Shown: positions 1-15,600 of the stretch, piece after piece
How the letters are laid out: every line of letters begins with the position of its first letter
Numbering within the stretch: the stretch's first letter is position 1
Origin: Doris montereyensis
Lineage: Eukaryota > Mollusca > Gastropoda > Nudibranchia > Dorididae
DNA length: 64,000 nucleotides
Direction: 5' to 3'
Assembly (NCBI GenBank): GCA_037039925.1
Contig: JAXRKP010001893.1
Coordinates: 12,501-76,500 of the forward strand
Notes under the pieces: model-generated
The model's database searches: none
What the model saw: only the letters and a program-made list of their open reading frames with translations
What the model was told of the DNA's origin: nothing
Translations under genes and position numbers: made by a program

Positions 1-525
1 ATCTGACTAGAAATTATTTGGGTTTTACTTTGAGTTTTCTGGTTGGTTGATTTCTTAGATATTTTTTTAGGGCTAGAAGGGAAACACCTAGAGATGCCTT
101 TATTTGGTATTATCTAAAAAAAAATGTCTTAGTCTGACTTAGGCATTTATGTTATACAAGTGATGATATGCTGCAGGTTTCAAAGAAAAGAAATCTTTCC
201 TTCAAATTGTCAACTCAATGGTCTACACAAAACTGTGTTACAAAAAGAGAAGAAATTGAAAAAAAATCTATAAAAGTTGCATAGTTTTGGGAATCAATTT
301 ATTCCCTGAGATTAAATTTACAGTAATGTTGAAATCTTCTTGGTCCTGACACTACGGCTATTTCATTATTTTTGTATATCATTCCAAGTTCCTTTGTTTT
401 CTTTTAATGCTTCAATAGATTTCGTACAACTCTAATCATATAAAATGAAATGTTAGGCTTTTTTTGTTGTGCTTTTGTGTTGTTTTTTTTTAATGTAGCA
501 TGATTTAAAATTCATTTTATTTCAG

Positions 526-687
526 GAATCAATTTGTTGATACAATAATTTTACTCTATTTACACTTCAATTACGTTGGGCCAGATTATGGACAGAAGCA
601 TCGGAGACATTTTGTTGAAATCAGAAGGAGATTGCCTGGAGTCGTGTTGTAACCTGACAAATCTTTGCCCGGTCAATGAAGCGACAG
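526..687 (+). CDS. MYO19: MYO19 exon 1 (5'UTR and start)
   Basis: The acceptor-like TTTCAG ends at 525, so 526-587 is probably UTR preceded by an earlier non-coding exon. The ATG at 588 follows an in-frame TAA at 546. Coding is 588-687, reads [15 protein letters not shown] and ends CPVNEAT plus one base. The donor GT is at 688. The single leftover base joins the first two of exon 2 to give Val, which supports this start. Confidence 0.75.
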
Positions 688-3600
688 GTATGATGAAAAA
701 GACAAGCGTATTTCCCCTGTGTTAAAGGTTTTGAGAAAATACAATACGTCCTATCCATACATAGACAGGCTCCTAAATATCTCAACACTCTGATTGACAT
801 TAACGTTCTGGCTAGAAGCCTCAGATCCTCAAACACAATCAACCTTAAAAAGAGACGGTCAAAAACCCATTCGCCAACCGATCTTTTCTAATGTCACACC
901 CACTGTCTGGAGCTCACTGTAGAAACTCCACTAACTACACAATTTTCAAATCAAATCTTAAGACAGAAATATTCCAGCTAGCGTATTGTTGTCGGTTTAT
1001 CGCTTGTATGCAATTGTGTGATTTCTGAGAAGCACCGTAGAGCATGCCAAGTGGATTAAGTGCGCTATACAAGTGACTTATTACTTGCTATTACTACTAT
1101 TACTTATTCACTGTTGAATGTAGTGATACATTGAATATACTGCATAACTGCCAAACAGTAACTAAGACGTGTATGTCGTACGTTTACCTTGAACAATACA
1201 TATACGAAGGTTAACTGTGGTTTTGTTTTAAGAAACCCTAAGCGAACAACAGAGACAGAGAGATTTGGGGAGAAATTCACGCTATTGAAACTGGGATAAG
1301 CTCTGGCTATATGGGCCGCTGCGGTCGTAAAGGAATTTTATTCTCATTTATGTATTCTCATACGTGTAATTTTTGTGACATTGGTCGCTCTAGTGGTTAA
1401 ACTGCTGGACTTGTGATCATGAAGTCCTGGGTTTGAATCTTGGGAAAACATTTAAAAATGCATTTGCTCTCTCAACCCGGGTAAAAACGGGTACCAATGT
1501 AAGCTGGGTAATGAAAGTTAACACACACAGGCGTCCATGACTTGGGGCGATCTAGTATCACATGTTCCGAGTCACGTTCATATCGTAGAAACTGGGATAC
1601 GTTTCTGCTCTATCAGCCATAATAATGTCTTTGAGCCTTGAAGAAATTTTGCTTTCACTTACTTTGTTTACTTGAAGGAATTTTGCTTTTACTTACTTTG
1701 TTTACTTGAAGGAATTTTGCTTTCACTTACTTTGTTTACTTGAAGGAATTTTGCTTTCACTTACTTTGTTTACTTGAAGGAACTTTGCTTTCACTTACTT
1801 TGTTTACTTGAAGGAATTTTGCTTTCACTTACTTTGTTTACTTGAAGGAACTTTTGCTTACTTACTTTGTTTACTTGAAGGAACTTTGCTTTCACTTACT
1901 TTGTTTACTTGAAGGAACTTTGCTTTCACTTACTTTGTTTACTTGAAGAAATTTTTGCTTTCACTTACTTTGTTTACTTGAAGGAATTTTGCTTTCACTT
2001 ACTTTGTTTGCTTGAAGGAATTTTGCTTTCACTTACTTTGTTTACTTGAAGGAATTTTGCTTTCACTTACTTGCTTGAAGGAATTTTTGTTTACTTTGAA
2101 GGAATTTTGCTTTCACTTACTTTGTTTACTTGAAGGAATTTTGCTTTCACTTACTTTGTTTACTTGAAGGAACGTTTACTTTTTTGTGCTTTAATATGTG
2201 CACTATATGGAGGCGTTGTAGCTGAACCGTAGTGTTGTGAGCTTGTATTCATGACGATACTGGTTCAAACCCCATGACTGGCACAGGTCGGGTTTTTTTT
2301 CACAATGTTGTACTCATAGAAAAGGTATATCACTCTGATTTCCCTAACTTGACACAGGTGTGAATGAGTACCCAGCTATAGGTGGAGAAAGATCTTGTCA
2401 GAGTGTTTAGTACAAAGCCTAGCAAGCTGGTGTAGTGTATGCTCCCCAGAGACTTGAGAAGGACTTTGAATGAAATGGCCTGCTGGGGGAATAAATGATG
2501 TACAGTCGGCGAGCCAGCACTTGTACAGTGATACAGACTATAAATCCATCTTTATCTTTATCTTTATTCATGTTTTCTCTCAGTATTGCACTGTCTGTGC
2601 AAGAGGTTTGAGGCGGATCTCTTCTACACAAGGGCTGGCTCCAGCATGATAGCTGTGAACCCTTGCAAGGATGTTCCTCATCTCTACGGGCACAAAACTA
2701 TTCAACAATACCACGACTGTAATGGACATAGCAATCTCCGAAACCGACAGGTACTTGAGCTTCTTTGAGTTTTTTAAGAACAACAAAACCAAAACCACAG
2801 CAAAACAAAACTAAGTCTTGTTTTTTTTGTGGGTGAAACTGTTTATTCTTTCCTTACCATGACCATTTTACTTCCACTTCTTCCTTGCTGTTTCCTTCGT
2901 CACACACCCTCAGATCACCGCATGTGGTGTTTCATTTACTGGATGATGTTTCAATGACTTGCCTTCTCTCGAAGTTTCTTTTCCTTCCACAATCATCAAA
3001 TTCATAATAGAATGTGGACAGTTGATGGGTGCCACTGGTATGTCGTACTTCTTTCATCTCATTCTTGCATCTTGCTGTTGCCTCCAAATTCACCCTGAGA
3101 TCACTGTGTTAATGACAAAACCTCATGAACTGTAGTGTTTGGATTTGCTTATTGAAGAAACAAACAATGGATCCAGGAAGAAGGTTCCCTGAACCCTTCC
3201 TGCCAGTATGAAGACTATTTTTCATGAAACTTGTAGAGATGCCAATAAAAGATGAATTACAGAAAAGACGTTGGCAATGGACTGGACATATCATGAGGAG
3301 GCCACCAGTAAACATCACGCAGCATGTTCTAGTATGGAATCGGCAGGGCCACAAAAAAGGGGAACACCAAGAAATGCATAGCGAAAAGAACTGGAGAGGG
3401 GCTTGTAAGAGACCTGGGGATGTCTTGGAAAGAGATTGAAAAGATGACACTGACAGGGATCGCTGGGGGGCTCTTATTGCTGACCTTTACCCTACTAGGG
3501 CTTACAGGGCATGATGATTGTAGAGGCGTATACTTAATCAATGTAATTTCATGTGCTTCATTTAACACATTTGTACAATTTCAATGAACTTAATAATTTT

Positions 3601-6600
3601 TGATAGTCAAGTAATCAAGTAACAGGATTGTTCTAGCACTAAAAAAGTTGCCCATGGATGTTTGCGTAAAAAGAAAGTTACCAGATGTAACCTTGTTTTT
3701 GCCCTTTAAAAAAATAATTGTTAGACTTTTGGTCTCTGTTTTATCTCAATGAATTTCTACCTAATTCATTCAGTCATTTACAGTATTGTATCAGATGAAA
3801 ATTAGGACAAAGAACAATTATTGGTCTTAAAGTGCATTTGGTTTGCCCTATATTTAGCTAGATGGCATCTATGACTTTTCAGAAACAAATTTCAGTGGTA
3901 AACTGTCAAACCCCAATGAAAAACAAAAACATTTTGTGCTTGCATTGTTACATAACATGGAGACAATGTGCTTTTTATTCTTTTGAAAATTGTCCATAGC
4001 ATTGTTTTGATATTAATCCTGGTCCGAATGGTTTCTTCCCCTGACAGCCTTCTGTACCTCACATCTATGAAATAGCAGAAACTGCCTACGTTGCTATGAG
4101 GAGAAAGATTGGGTGTATGATCAGAGTATTGTGATAAGCGGGGAGAGTGGCGCTGGAAAGGTGAGCTATTGTTTTAGTTTTTTTGCGTCACATGTGAGTT
4201 GGGCATTGTAGTCCCCACATTTGGTGCTCACTTAATAAAATGAGGAAGAGATTGGGGGTTAAAATCCAAAGAAGTCACTAAAGTTCCTTTCAGGACTAGA
4301 GGCCCTTAGAGCAGGAGATGCTAGTCAAGTTTCTGCTCTTAGCGGAATTATTGATACAAGATCCCCCACTTTCACATGATGCTGATTCATAATAGGATTT
4401 ATCTCCCATATGGATGGTACCTATTTGCACCTGGGCAGAGAGTGAAAACATATTAAGTATCATGAACTGTTGGCTTGGTGAAACCGGGAATCAAACCCAC
4501 AATGTCATGGTCTGATTTCCATCCACCAGGGCACTGCTTTTTGCACACTTTTGGACAATTTAATATTTGATGTTATGAGTTCCAAAAGGGCCATGTTCTT
4601 TCTTTGCTTGGATTTCAGCTTGGAAATAGGGTGTTAAATTTTCAAGTGAATCGCTCAAACATTCTTATGACAGCTCTCTCAACATCATCCTAGGATCAGT
4701 ACCCATGGTGGAAGGGGTTTGTTCCAATCATCTAGTTATCATATATATTCTCTTCTTTGGAATAGTATTAGATATTTTGACCACGTTAATCGCTTTTTTC
4801 CCCTGATCTTCTAAAGTCATCATCTGTAATTCTACTTATTCATGGCTCATGTTAAAATGGTTTCATAACAGAACTTTCTCTCCGCATTCCAACTTTTTTC
4901 CGCTTTTGATCTCGTTCCTGACTTTAATTTAAGCAACAGATTTGCTTTTGTTCCAATTATTAATGTTCTTATTCTTCATTCACTTTTGACACCATTTTTA
5001 CATTTTTACAGACAGTGTCTACGAAACACCTTCTCAGATATTTGACTGTCATTTCCTCAACATCTGATAAGGATGAAAAGTAAGTGATCTTTTGACAGTT
5101 GGCAGGAAATTATTTGATCTCTTCCTTTGTCATCCCTTTGCTGCATATTTTTATGTTTTTCTTCTGGTCTTCTCTTCAACTCCTGAATTTTCCCTGAGCT
5201 TGCATTTTATAATTAATTTCCATTAAAGTCTGTTGACCATCACTTGCCACAAAGACCCAAAGGCACAATGGATATGGCCAATACCAGGTCTGGATTGTGA
5301 GATTATAATGCATTTCAATTGAGGAATTCTGTGGGATTTCAAAGAAATTATGACTGAAATTATTGTACATTTATTATGGATCATGTGATGGTAAGAAAAC
5401 TTGCCTGGTAGGGCTGGAAGTTTGGAATTCAGTTCCTGTTCCAGTTGTTGACCTACAATTCTTTACCTGGATTGTTTTTTCTCTAGTCGTCATTTATCTC
5501 CTGATTGCACAACGACATCATATCTAGCAGTAGCAAGATCAGAGGTACTTTTGTCTCTTCGATAAAAAAAATGTCAGGAGTTTATTGTCAAAGATCATAA
5601 TATATACTGCTGCACTGATTATCTAGACTTTCAATTCAAAAGAGGTACACAAGTTCAAGGTCATACTTCAAATTATCATAAAGTTGACAAAGGGAATGTT
5701 GAAATGTTACTCTGATGTTTTTTTCCCCCTACTACTATTTACTTCAAAGAGAATGTATTACAGTCTTATTTAAGTTCACCCCCATCCAATGATTTTAACA
5801 CATGTTTCTTTTGACATCCAATGTTTGCAGTTTGGACATATCTTTCCCTGGCAGTGCGATAGAGAAGCGTGTTTTGGTCTCCAATCCAATCTTGGAAGCC
5901 TTTGGTAAAATGTTCTCTCACTCTTGTGTGAACTTAAAAAAGATTGGGGGTGCGGGGTGTGCAGGGATGTTGTTCATATTTTGTGTGTTCTTGTTGCTTT
6001 TTTACTTTCATGCCATTAAGCCATTAAGGTAATACAATGTTAACAATGCTAGCGCTGATACTTTTCAGATATCTGTCATTCATCTGTTAATAGATCTGTC
6101 ACACTTAGATGTCATCTTCTTCATAATTTAATAGCTGACCAACTCAACTCTTGAATATTACTGTCAGCACGCATATTTTTTATTTAACCTTAAAAACTGT
6201 TAATCAAATTATGTAAGTATAAGTGAATTTTGCATGTTTCCCTTGTTGTTTTGATGCATTTTGTGATTTTAAAGGACCACTAAAAGGCTGTGTTGTTTGC
6301 TCTTAAGTTCAGTATTTGTAGGTAGTCTCTCAAAGTTTGTCTTAAATTGATTGCCTTATTAGTTCCCATCACTTTTTGGGCGGCTTTACATTTTATCAAT
6401 TACGACTGTAATATGAAAATTAAATATTGTATTGGTTTTCTTTCCTGTCTAATTATCATGGAAGAAACCCCTTCCCCCCCCCCTCCCCCCTGCTATAATT
6501 TTGGAGAGAACTAAAAATTAGAATATCCAAACCAACTTGAAAACAAAATTGATGTCAAATGATATATGTATTTTTATAGGTACAGTAGTGATTGTCTAAA

Positions 6601-9600
6601 TGCCCGGTGCTTGGGAAGCAGAGAAAACGGGCATTTAGGTGAAACAGGCATTTAGGCGAAAAAAGGCCAGGCACAATCATTTGGTTTAGAGGGGGGGGGG
6701 AGGGGGGTGATCAGCAAGTGAGTTCATCGAGCGTGGTGCAGAAATTTAACATTTACCTCCCTTGTTTGTGATTTTAATAAACCAGGCTTTCTTTACAAAA
6801 CCATATTCCGATGCCCCGTTGCATTTGATCTGGTCTGTTGACTATCACTCGCCACAAAGACCCAAAGGCACAATGGATACGGCCAATACCAGACAGGGAG
6901 CAATAAAACTGTGCACACCTTGTCCCTCAATCGCGATGAGTGCCCAGTCTATTAAAAACGTCAAGTGATTTCATGCCACTTAGGACATAAAAAAGAGCCG
7001 TGGGCAGAGTCCAGAAGATGAGTGCCCAGTCTATTAAAAACGTCAAGTGATTTCATGCCACTCATGACATTAAAAAAAAAGCCGTGGGCGGAGTCCAGAA
7101 GACTGTTCAATTCTAATTGCCTAGTGACAGAGCAGTGATCCAATGGGACAAAGGATGTGCTGTACAGTGGGTGGAGTTATGAGGAGGAGACTGGTCATCT
7201 TTTATTACAGTACATTGGATATTTACGTGTAGGGTGGTTAATGCATGGCACATTTGTGACGGGTATAAGCCATATTATCGATGGAATTACTTGAATGCAT
7301 GATAAAAAAGAAGACATTTTTATCAATTACGTACATACTTTATAATAATTTGGAGAATATGATACCTTCAGTTGCCGTTGAGACCGAGCATTTAGGCAAA
7401 AATCTGGTTTTGAAACAGGCATTCAGAGGGGCAAATTATGTAGAAAAATATCGGTTTCATCGAGATTGCGGGCATTTAGGCGAAACAGGCATTATGGAGG
7501 CGGGCATTTAGGCGGTCACTACTGTATAAAGATTGCATAGCTTACTCTGTCTCTTTAATTAAAATAGAAGAGAGAGTGTTCATTATTTTTTCTCTATGCC
7601 TGAATTGAGGAAAAACGTTAGTAAATGTATGACTTTGTGTCCTTTCAGGGAATGCTGCCACTCCTCGCAACGAAAATAGTTCCAGGTTTGGGAAATTCAT
7701 TCAACTACAGTTTGACAGGTAACACTCTCTTTTATCCAAATTTTATTGCATTTGAGTCAAATTGAAATGAAAGGAAAGAATTTGTTTTACCTATTTCATA
7801 GCATTTAGTTTGTGTTTCAATCTTCATGTTTTAGAGTGGGTGACTAGCAGGCACTACTGGTAGGTCCTACTTCCTTCCTTTCACCCTTTCACACGTCTTT
7901 CTTTCCTCTTGCTATTTACACTTAATTGTTTTGAAATCACTCATAGTTTGGCTTTGGGGACTACTTTTTTCAGAGCTGGCGCCGTGATCGGAGGAGTTGT
8001 CCAGACGTACCTCCTGGAGAAGACTCGCGTTGTGCACCAGAATAACCAAACGGATGGCAGGAACTTTCATATATTCAATCAGGTCTGTAGACGGATGTTT
8101 TTTTTTTTACAATAGCTCTTCTGTCTCTTTTCCTTGGCACTGGGTGAGTTAACGTGCCAATGTGCTTTCTACCGTGAGGGGGGGTTGGCGGGAGCCGCTG
8201 GTAGGCACATCTTTCCTTGCTCTCCTTCACCTTACTGGTTCCTTTTGATTCATCCTGTGACCAACGTGTATAGTGTGCAGGTTAAATTTCAGAGAAACAA
8301 GAATTTTCTTCCGCATGAAGAACACTCAAATGACAGGTTTTTGTTTTGTACATTACATTTAGTTGGCTGAAGGGTAAGGCTGTTGAACTTGGGGTCATGA
8401 GGTCCTAGATTTGAATCCTAGCAATGCTAGGCTCGATGCTCTGTTCCTTGGGAAAGACGCTTAACACGCATTTCCCCATTTGACCCAGGTGCAACTGGGT
8501 ACAGGCTAAAGTTTAGTTGTGGATGTGGGTAAAATGAAATAAAAATTAAAAAAAAACCCAATTGATATCCTGGAAGTAAAAACCAGCGTCAGACTAGCGT
8601 CCTGTCCAGGAGGTGATTCACGCTACAGAAACTGGGATACTCTCCAGCTCTATGGGTCATAGTGGCCTTGAAGGAACTTAAAGGAACTTTATTGAAAGGT
8701 AGTATTGATAGGCAAGTGGTTAGGCTTTTGTACTTGGGATTGCATCTTGGCAATGCTAGATCCATCATTGTGTTCCTTGGGAAAGATACCCAAGATACGT
8801 TTTCTCACGACAATCTGGGTGTAAGTTGGTACCAGGAACAGTTTGCTGGGGAGTAGAACCTATGAGAGGCTATTGTCCTGTCCAGAAGGTAATGTATTAG
8901 CACCTGTTCTATTTCACATAATTGAAACCAGTTTACGGTCTGACTCCATGAATCTTGAAAGAATTTTCCTTTTTGTTTTATAACTTTTATTGCTCTTTAT
9001 CAATTCTTCTTTATGTATCTGAATCTGAAACAAGTATGATTAAAATTTTTGCTCACTTTTACATAATATCTTGATACCATTCGAGCAATAATAATAATAA
9101 TATCATGATTTGTGTTTTTCTTCATTGTACATGTTGATGATACAGTCGACTTCGTTTAATCGCAACATGATGGGAGAGGCAAAATTGTTGTGATTATTTG
9201 AAGTTGCGATAAACTGAAGTCCACTGTTGGCCCAATATTTAGGGTCATTTCAACCTTTTCCCTCTAAGTTTCACAAACCTGAGATCGTCATGAACATTTT
9301 CATCTGTGTCAAAGTTGTATGCCTTTAAACAGATACTAAACAGCCGGCAAAGAGTACAGTAATTCAGTTCATTGTTTATGTTGAGCTAGCTGTGTGGTAA
9401 GCTACAAGGTGTGCAGCGTGTGATATATGACGCCACTCCCTGTGATCTGAATGATCGGTCTTCGGCTGCCGCCCAGTTTATTGGCTGGGGAAAGTTATTT
9501 GTCACTAATTGTATGCTACAATACAACGTTGACCAGCTGTCTGAGTCATCTCTATGCAAGGCCAATTGCGCCTTTTACTGTCTGCTAAACTCACAATCAG

Positions 9601-12600
9601 TGTAAGGCCATTGTATCGTTACTGCTGTTAGGTATTGACAATGTAGATATGCGAGCATCATTTAGCACCGACTGAAAATCTGAGGCAAGTTGTCGCCGGG
9701 GTTGAAGGTGTTGCCTGTCGCCAGAGTTGCGTTTATCCGAAGTGAGTTGCGATTTACCAGAGGATTTTTACATAGAATTAATTCTGTCTCTTAGAAAAAG
9801 TTGCGATTAACCAGTGGATTTTACATAGAATTAATTTTGTCTCTTGGAAAAATTTGCGATTAAACTGGAGTCGACTGTATCTCAGTGATCATATAAATAT
9901 CTCAATGATGCGGCGTGAAAAGCAATGGGAAACTGCCACATCGTGCAATATGCCTAGGAGAATCAGGACTCTACTCCTGATTACCCTACACACTCAAATC
10001 TGAGTATGGGACTTACTTTTTGTTTTACTATTATATATAATTACTACAATGAAAACTAGAATTTCTTTTTATGGATAATTTTGCATCCTGTCTTATTTTC
10101 CTTTGACTGTTGTTTTCAGACAGGATGGGAAATGATACGGGAAAGACTTTTCCTTTTCTTTACATTTCCGCTTAAATTTGTTTTTCATTTGATGTTTCAA
10201 ATTTAAGTTTTCTTTTGTTCCTCCTTTTTTGTTGTTGCAGTTGTTGACCTTAGGCCAATTTCCGTCTGTTCCCGCCTGGCTTGAATTAGTGAAAAAGGCA
10301 GTCTGTGAATCTGGAATGCCTGCAATTCATCGGTCTTCACGTATGTCTAATGTTGATATCATACTTCTTTTGTTTGTTTTAAAATAAAGTATGTAAAGTT
10401 CCCTCAAGGGCATTATGGCCCATAGAGCCAGAGCTTATCCTGGTTTCTATAGCATGAAGTGGAACAGGTGATAATACTTACCTCCTGGACAGGACGCTAG
10501 GCTGCAGCAGATTTTTACCCCCAAGCTAGTTCTTGTACCCATTTTCACCTGGGTCAAGTTGAGAAAATGTGTATTAAGTGCCTTTCCCAAGGGAACACAA
10601 TGTCAGGCCTAGCTTTGATAGGATTCAAACTCGGGATCTCATGATTCCCAGTCCAACAGCTTAATCACTCGGCCACTGATGCCACTGTTTTACAATAGAC
10701 AAGAGAAGAATTTCAACTCCTTTTGGTAAGATATTTTATTTGAATGTGCTGCTTGCTTTTTTTATTATTATTTTTATTTCAAGCTTTATCCTCTATTATG
10801 AAATCAAAATGTCTGGTCAAGATAGGTGGATCGACACCTACTCCCATCGGAGACGGACAATAAAACAGGAGGTTCTGTGTGCAGATCGCAACACTGCATG
10901 TTAAAAATCCGTTGACTGTTTACAGGGCAGTCTAGGCGTCAAAAATTAAAAATTGTACTAAAATCCAGAGATCAGCTTAGTTGTGGATGTGGGTAAGATC
11001 AAATCAAATCAAAGTGACCAATTGATATCCTTTAGCTTTACTCTTACTTACTTACTTAAGCCCGTGGCTCTGGGATCAGCATAGGCCTTGACAACACCCT
11101 GCCATCGCGCTCTGTTCTGGGCTGCCTGCTGAATTCCTGTCCAGTTGGTTCCCTGCATTCTTATCTGATCTTCAGTCTCGCCTCCATGTGCGGTGCTGCA
11201 AGGTCGGCCTCTCTTTCTTTTCCCCCTGCGGGTTGCAGGGCAGGGACTGGCGTGTGTGTTGGTGTTGTGCTGGATGTTGGTTTCCTGAGGGTGTGTCCAA
11301 TCCAACCCTTCTTTCTCCGCAGGATCTGTACAGCTTTACTCTTATCTGCATCCAAACATTAGCTCTCATCATAGTGAGTGGTTGATGGGCTCTGCTTCAC
11401 TTTTTCCTTTTGCTCCTTTACATATTCGTAGCTGCCAACCAGTATGAAAAAAATTTAGTACGTTTTGTTGGCTTTGAGTCCGTAAATCTGTATCTACCTT
11501 CAAAAGTACATATTTGAGGGTTAACTATTTTTTTTTCTAGTCTAAGAAACCCTGAATTAATGGCGGAGTCGAGACTTAGAAAAGTTGGGATAAAAATCTG
11601 GAGTTGTCATTCAGAGCTCACAAAATTACCATCGCACTCCACCAGAAAGGCCAGCAATTTTGTTGTTGTTTGCCTTATATTGTAGGGGGTTGATTCAAGT
11701 TAACTTGTCACTTGTCCATGTTTTCTGGAATGTTACACAAGCCATGGTGCCAGAGTTAAAATCGGTTTGCGCAGTGAGAGTCTGTTTTTCGACTTGAAGA
11801 GATTGGCAGCTATGCGTATCTTTCATTTGGCTGTTGCCTCGTATTTCCCAAGAGTGGGCGGTTGGATGGGTGTTGTAAGTAGGTGGTCCTACCTCTTTCC
11901 TTTCGCTCTTTCTTTCAATTATCTTTCGTATGGCTGCTCTGTCTTAAATTCACCACCACCATGTGCTCACTTCATATGGTAGACAACAGGGTGAATTTCA
12001 ATGACACAAACAAACGTGATATCCCCCCCTCCCCCCTCCTCATATCACCACTTAGGATGAATGGAGTAAATTGCCAAGGAAACGTAATTAGCTCAAATCG
12101 TTCTACCTTTATTTTTATTTTCGTACTCCTCAGTGAGTACACAGAGTCTGATGGAAACTGTTCAGGCTTTGACGGATGTTGGCATCTCCTGCATCACACA
12201 AGTTCACATTTTCAAGGTGAGCCATTAAGTAAGGGAACGGGAGGCAGGTGGTTTTTATGATGAGGGGATTGGGATTATGCAACGAAATAATTGGCAGGGG
12301 AGACTTGGTAGTTCAGACGCAAGATGTCGGCCTCTCAACCCAAAGGTCGTGAATTAAAGCCCAGCCAATGATTGAACAAAATTTCTTGATTTTTTACGAG
12401 TAAAATTTACCCCCTGGTCCAGGTAGGCGGATCGACACCTAGTTCCATTGGAGCCCTGTGTGCAGATCACAACACTCTGTGCAAGTTAAAGATCCCTTGG
12501 CTGTTTACAAGGCAGTCTGGGCAAAATTATAAAAAATCCTACCCAAAACCCCTGAGATCACCTTAGTTGTGGATGGGGTAAATCAAATCAAATCAAATAT

Positions 12601-15600
12601 GTGCCAGGAAAAGAGGGTATTTTGTTCTAATTTTTCTTGACGTGATGGCAGCAATGTTTTTTTTTATTGGTTGACACACGCCTCATACAGAGTATGATTT
12701 CCTTGGGTAGAAGCGATACAAGACCTTTCTCAGATTTTCTCACCGTGATCAAAGATTAGACTGTCTGTCTGGCAGACTTATCGAGTGAAAGACGGAAGGG
12801 GTGGGTAAGGGTGACCAGAGCTGAGACAGCTTATTGAGGACAGACTTACAAAAGTGTGTTGTATTTCGGTCTGGCGAAGTCAAGCAAGCAATTTGATGGG
12901 GTAATTAGCATTGTCAAATTTGGTTATAGGAAAAAAAAAATCTTTCATTTTGCTTGCTTGCAATTTGGCGGAGACTACTGTACCTGTCTATTTCATTCAT
13001 ATTTTTGTCTGAAGATGTTGGATCATAAGTACTTTCCTAAAACACTTTCCTCTCTTCTGATCAATAAACCAGCCAATTAAATATTTAGGAAAGCAGTTTC
13101 AGTTTTTAATCATTTTATTTAGATTTTGTATTTTATTGAAGTCAGATTTCTTCCTTCAACAGACACTGCTTGCAATTCTTCACCTTGGGCAAATCAACTT
13201 TGTGTCAACAAACCATGAAGATGCCAGTGATATCTCTGCTGGAGACAAAGGTGAGGGGAAGAAATAACAGAATGAAAAAGAAAATTGTGGAAAGAAAAGA
13301 AAAGAAAGAGTGAACGAGAGTGAGAGGCCCGTGAAGGAATGAGAGAGAGAGTATGAATTACATTATATTATGTTAATTTCTTTTTTCTTTTGTGATTATT
13401 TATTGTGAGCATTATGTCAAGAAACACAATGTAATTTCCTGGTTAAGGATCAATAAAAGTTTTCTTATATTATCTTATAGCATCTTTGAGGGCCAGGGAC
13501 CTTTGCTGTAGATTGCTGGAGTTATCTCCCATGGGCCTACATCAGGCTTTTATTCGCCGGAGCATCGTGTCGGGGGCAACTCAAGGAGGAGTGTGTTCTC
13601 CAAGGCATGTCTGGTCTCCGAAGCCAAGGCTAGGCGGGACTGTTTTGTGATGCTATTGTACACACGGTGAGTTTATTCCAGCAGCTTTGTTTCATGGTTT
13701 CCAGTCATTTCAGACATTTGAATTCGTTCTCCCTCTTTCTTCTTCTTCTTCTTCTTTTGGCTTAATCTCATCTGAGGTAGGGGGTCCTCTCAATAACAAT
13801 AATAATAATAATAACAATAACAATAATAATAAGATGGACATTTCTACAGCATACCTATTTCATTTGAGAGAACAAGCTTTAGGCGCTGCATACTTAATTA
13901 CATAACATTGATAAAAAAAAGTTAAATGGACCTAATGACAGATGTCATAGCAGGTGAGACATCTCCACCTGGTGTCCTATCCATTGCATCCCCCTCTGAG
14001 CCCCCAATGATTTTCACATCCTCTTTAATGGGATTGTGTGGCATCAGTGGCCGGGTGGTTAGATTCGAGGACTAGGGATCATGAGGTCTAGAGTTTGAAT
14101 CCTAGCAAAGTTAGGTCCGACAATGTGTTCCTTGGGAATGTCACTTAACATTCATCTTCCCCACTCTACCCAGGTTACAAAAATGGGTACAAGCACTAGC
14201 TTGGGAGTAAAAACCTGTGTCAAACTAGTGTCATGGCCAGGAGGTGATTTTTGTCACCTGTTCCGCTTCAAGCTATAGAAACTGGGATACGCTCCGGCTC
14301 TATGGGCTGAAACGCCCTCAAAGGAACCATATCTTTTTACTTGCTTTAGTTTAATGGTGTTCCCTGTTTTCCTTTCTCAAGTAGCCCCACCCTCAGCATG
14401 CATTTTCCCCCAATGTAATAATGATCCATGTCTCTTCTCTGAATGTACGCTAACCTTATCAGCTTGTTCTTTGTTGTAATATCACGTTATACGTTGTTAT
14501 GCATACAGTGATGATGATAACACAGGCTAGCAGTGATCACTTACTCTTTTCTTGTCTTCCCCTTCCTGCTACCACAATTGCTTCACGTCCATGTTGCCTG
14601 GCAATTGACAGATTAATTTCCGATCTTTTCTATCCTCATTACTCCTTATGAGAAATTGCAATATCGTCATTTCCGCTGCTCCAGCCTTTCTTCTTGTCTC
14701 TAGTCACTTTGTTACGGCCACTATCTGTAGGACATAAATCTTCCCTGGTCGTACTATTGTTTTAAGAATCTTGACCCTCATTTGTGTAGATATTCCCTTA
14801 CCGCCGCATATAATAAATAGCCCCTGACACTGTTCTCATCTATTCTGTACTGTCTGTATTCTTTCCTCCTTGTGGGCGTTTGGTGGTGGGTGCTACTGGT
14901 AAGTCCTTCTTCTTTCTTTTCACTTTTTTCAACTTACTTTTCATTTTGCTGTTTTCTCTTAATTCACCCTGAGATCACTGCACATTATGGTGGAGTGGGT
15001 AGATCTCAATGAACTTCTCAAACCCCCACCCCTCTCCTACCCACTTCCTTTAATTGTTGATCCTAGGTTTTTCAATTTTCAACTTTTTCCACCTTTTAAC
15101 ACTCTATTTGAAATTTTTCTTCTTTCCTTTCTTCCTCTTTAAATAAAATAATGAAAGGATTCATTAGGTTTCTTTCCATTCTTCTAAAACAATAAAGTCG
15201 AAGCTCAATGAAAATATGGGACTGAAATTAAAACAGGTTGCAAACTTTGATGAGGGAGCGACACCTTTCTTTTTATTTATAAAAGTTTTATATACCATTT
15301 GCTGACCAGTATGCTCCAAGCTGAGTTGACAGGACCATGTGACAGCTTCCAGTGCCGTCAACCTACTAAGAAAGTGGATTTGTGGGCTTTTACTTTGAGA
15401 TTGTACACTTTTTGAGCTTTTTTTTTGTTTCTCTTTTCCACATTAGTTTTGTGAGCATTTTAATCAAATTACACACTTGTTTCTCTCTCCATATCTTCCA
15501 CTTTTTCTTTTCATGGGGTTGGCAGCTCTGCGTTGTCCAAACAATGAAATGGGGAAACAAACAAAAATAATGAAAATATAAAGAGAAAAAAAAATGTATC

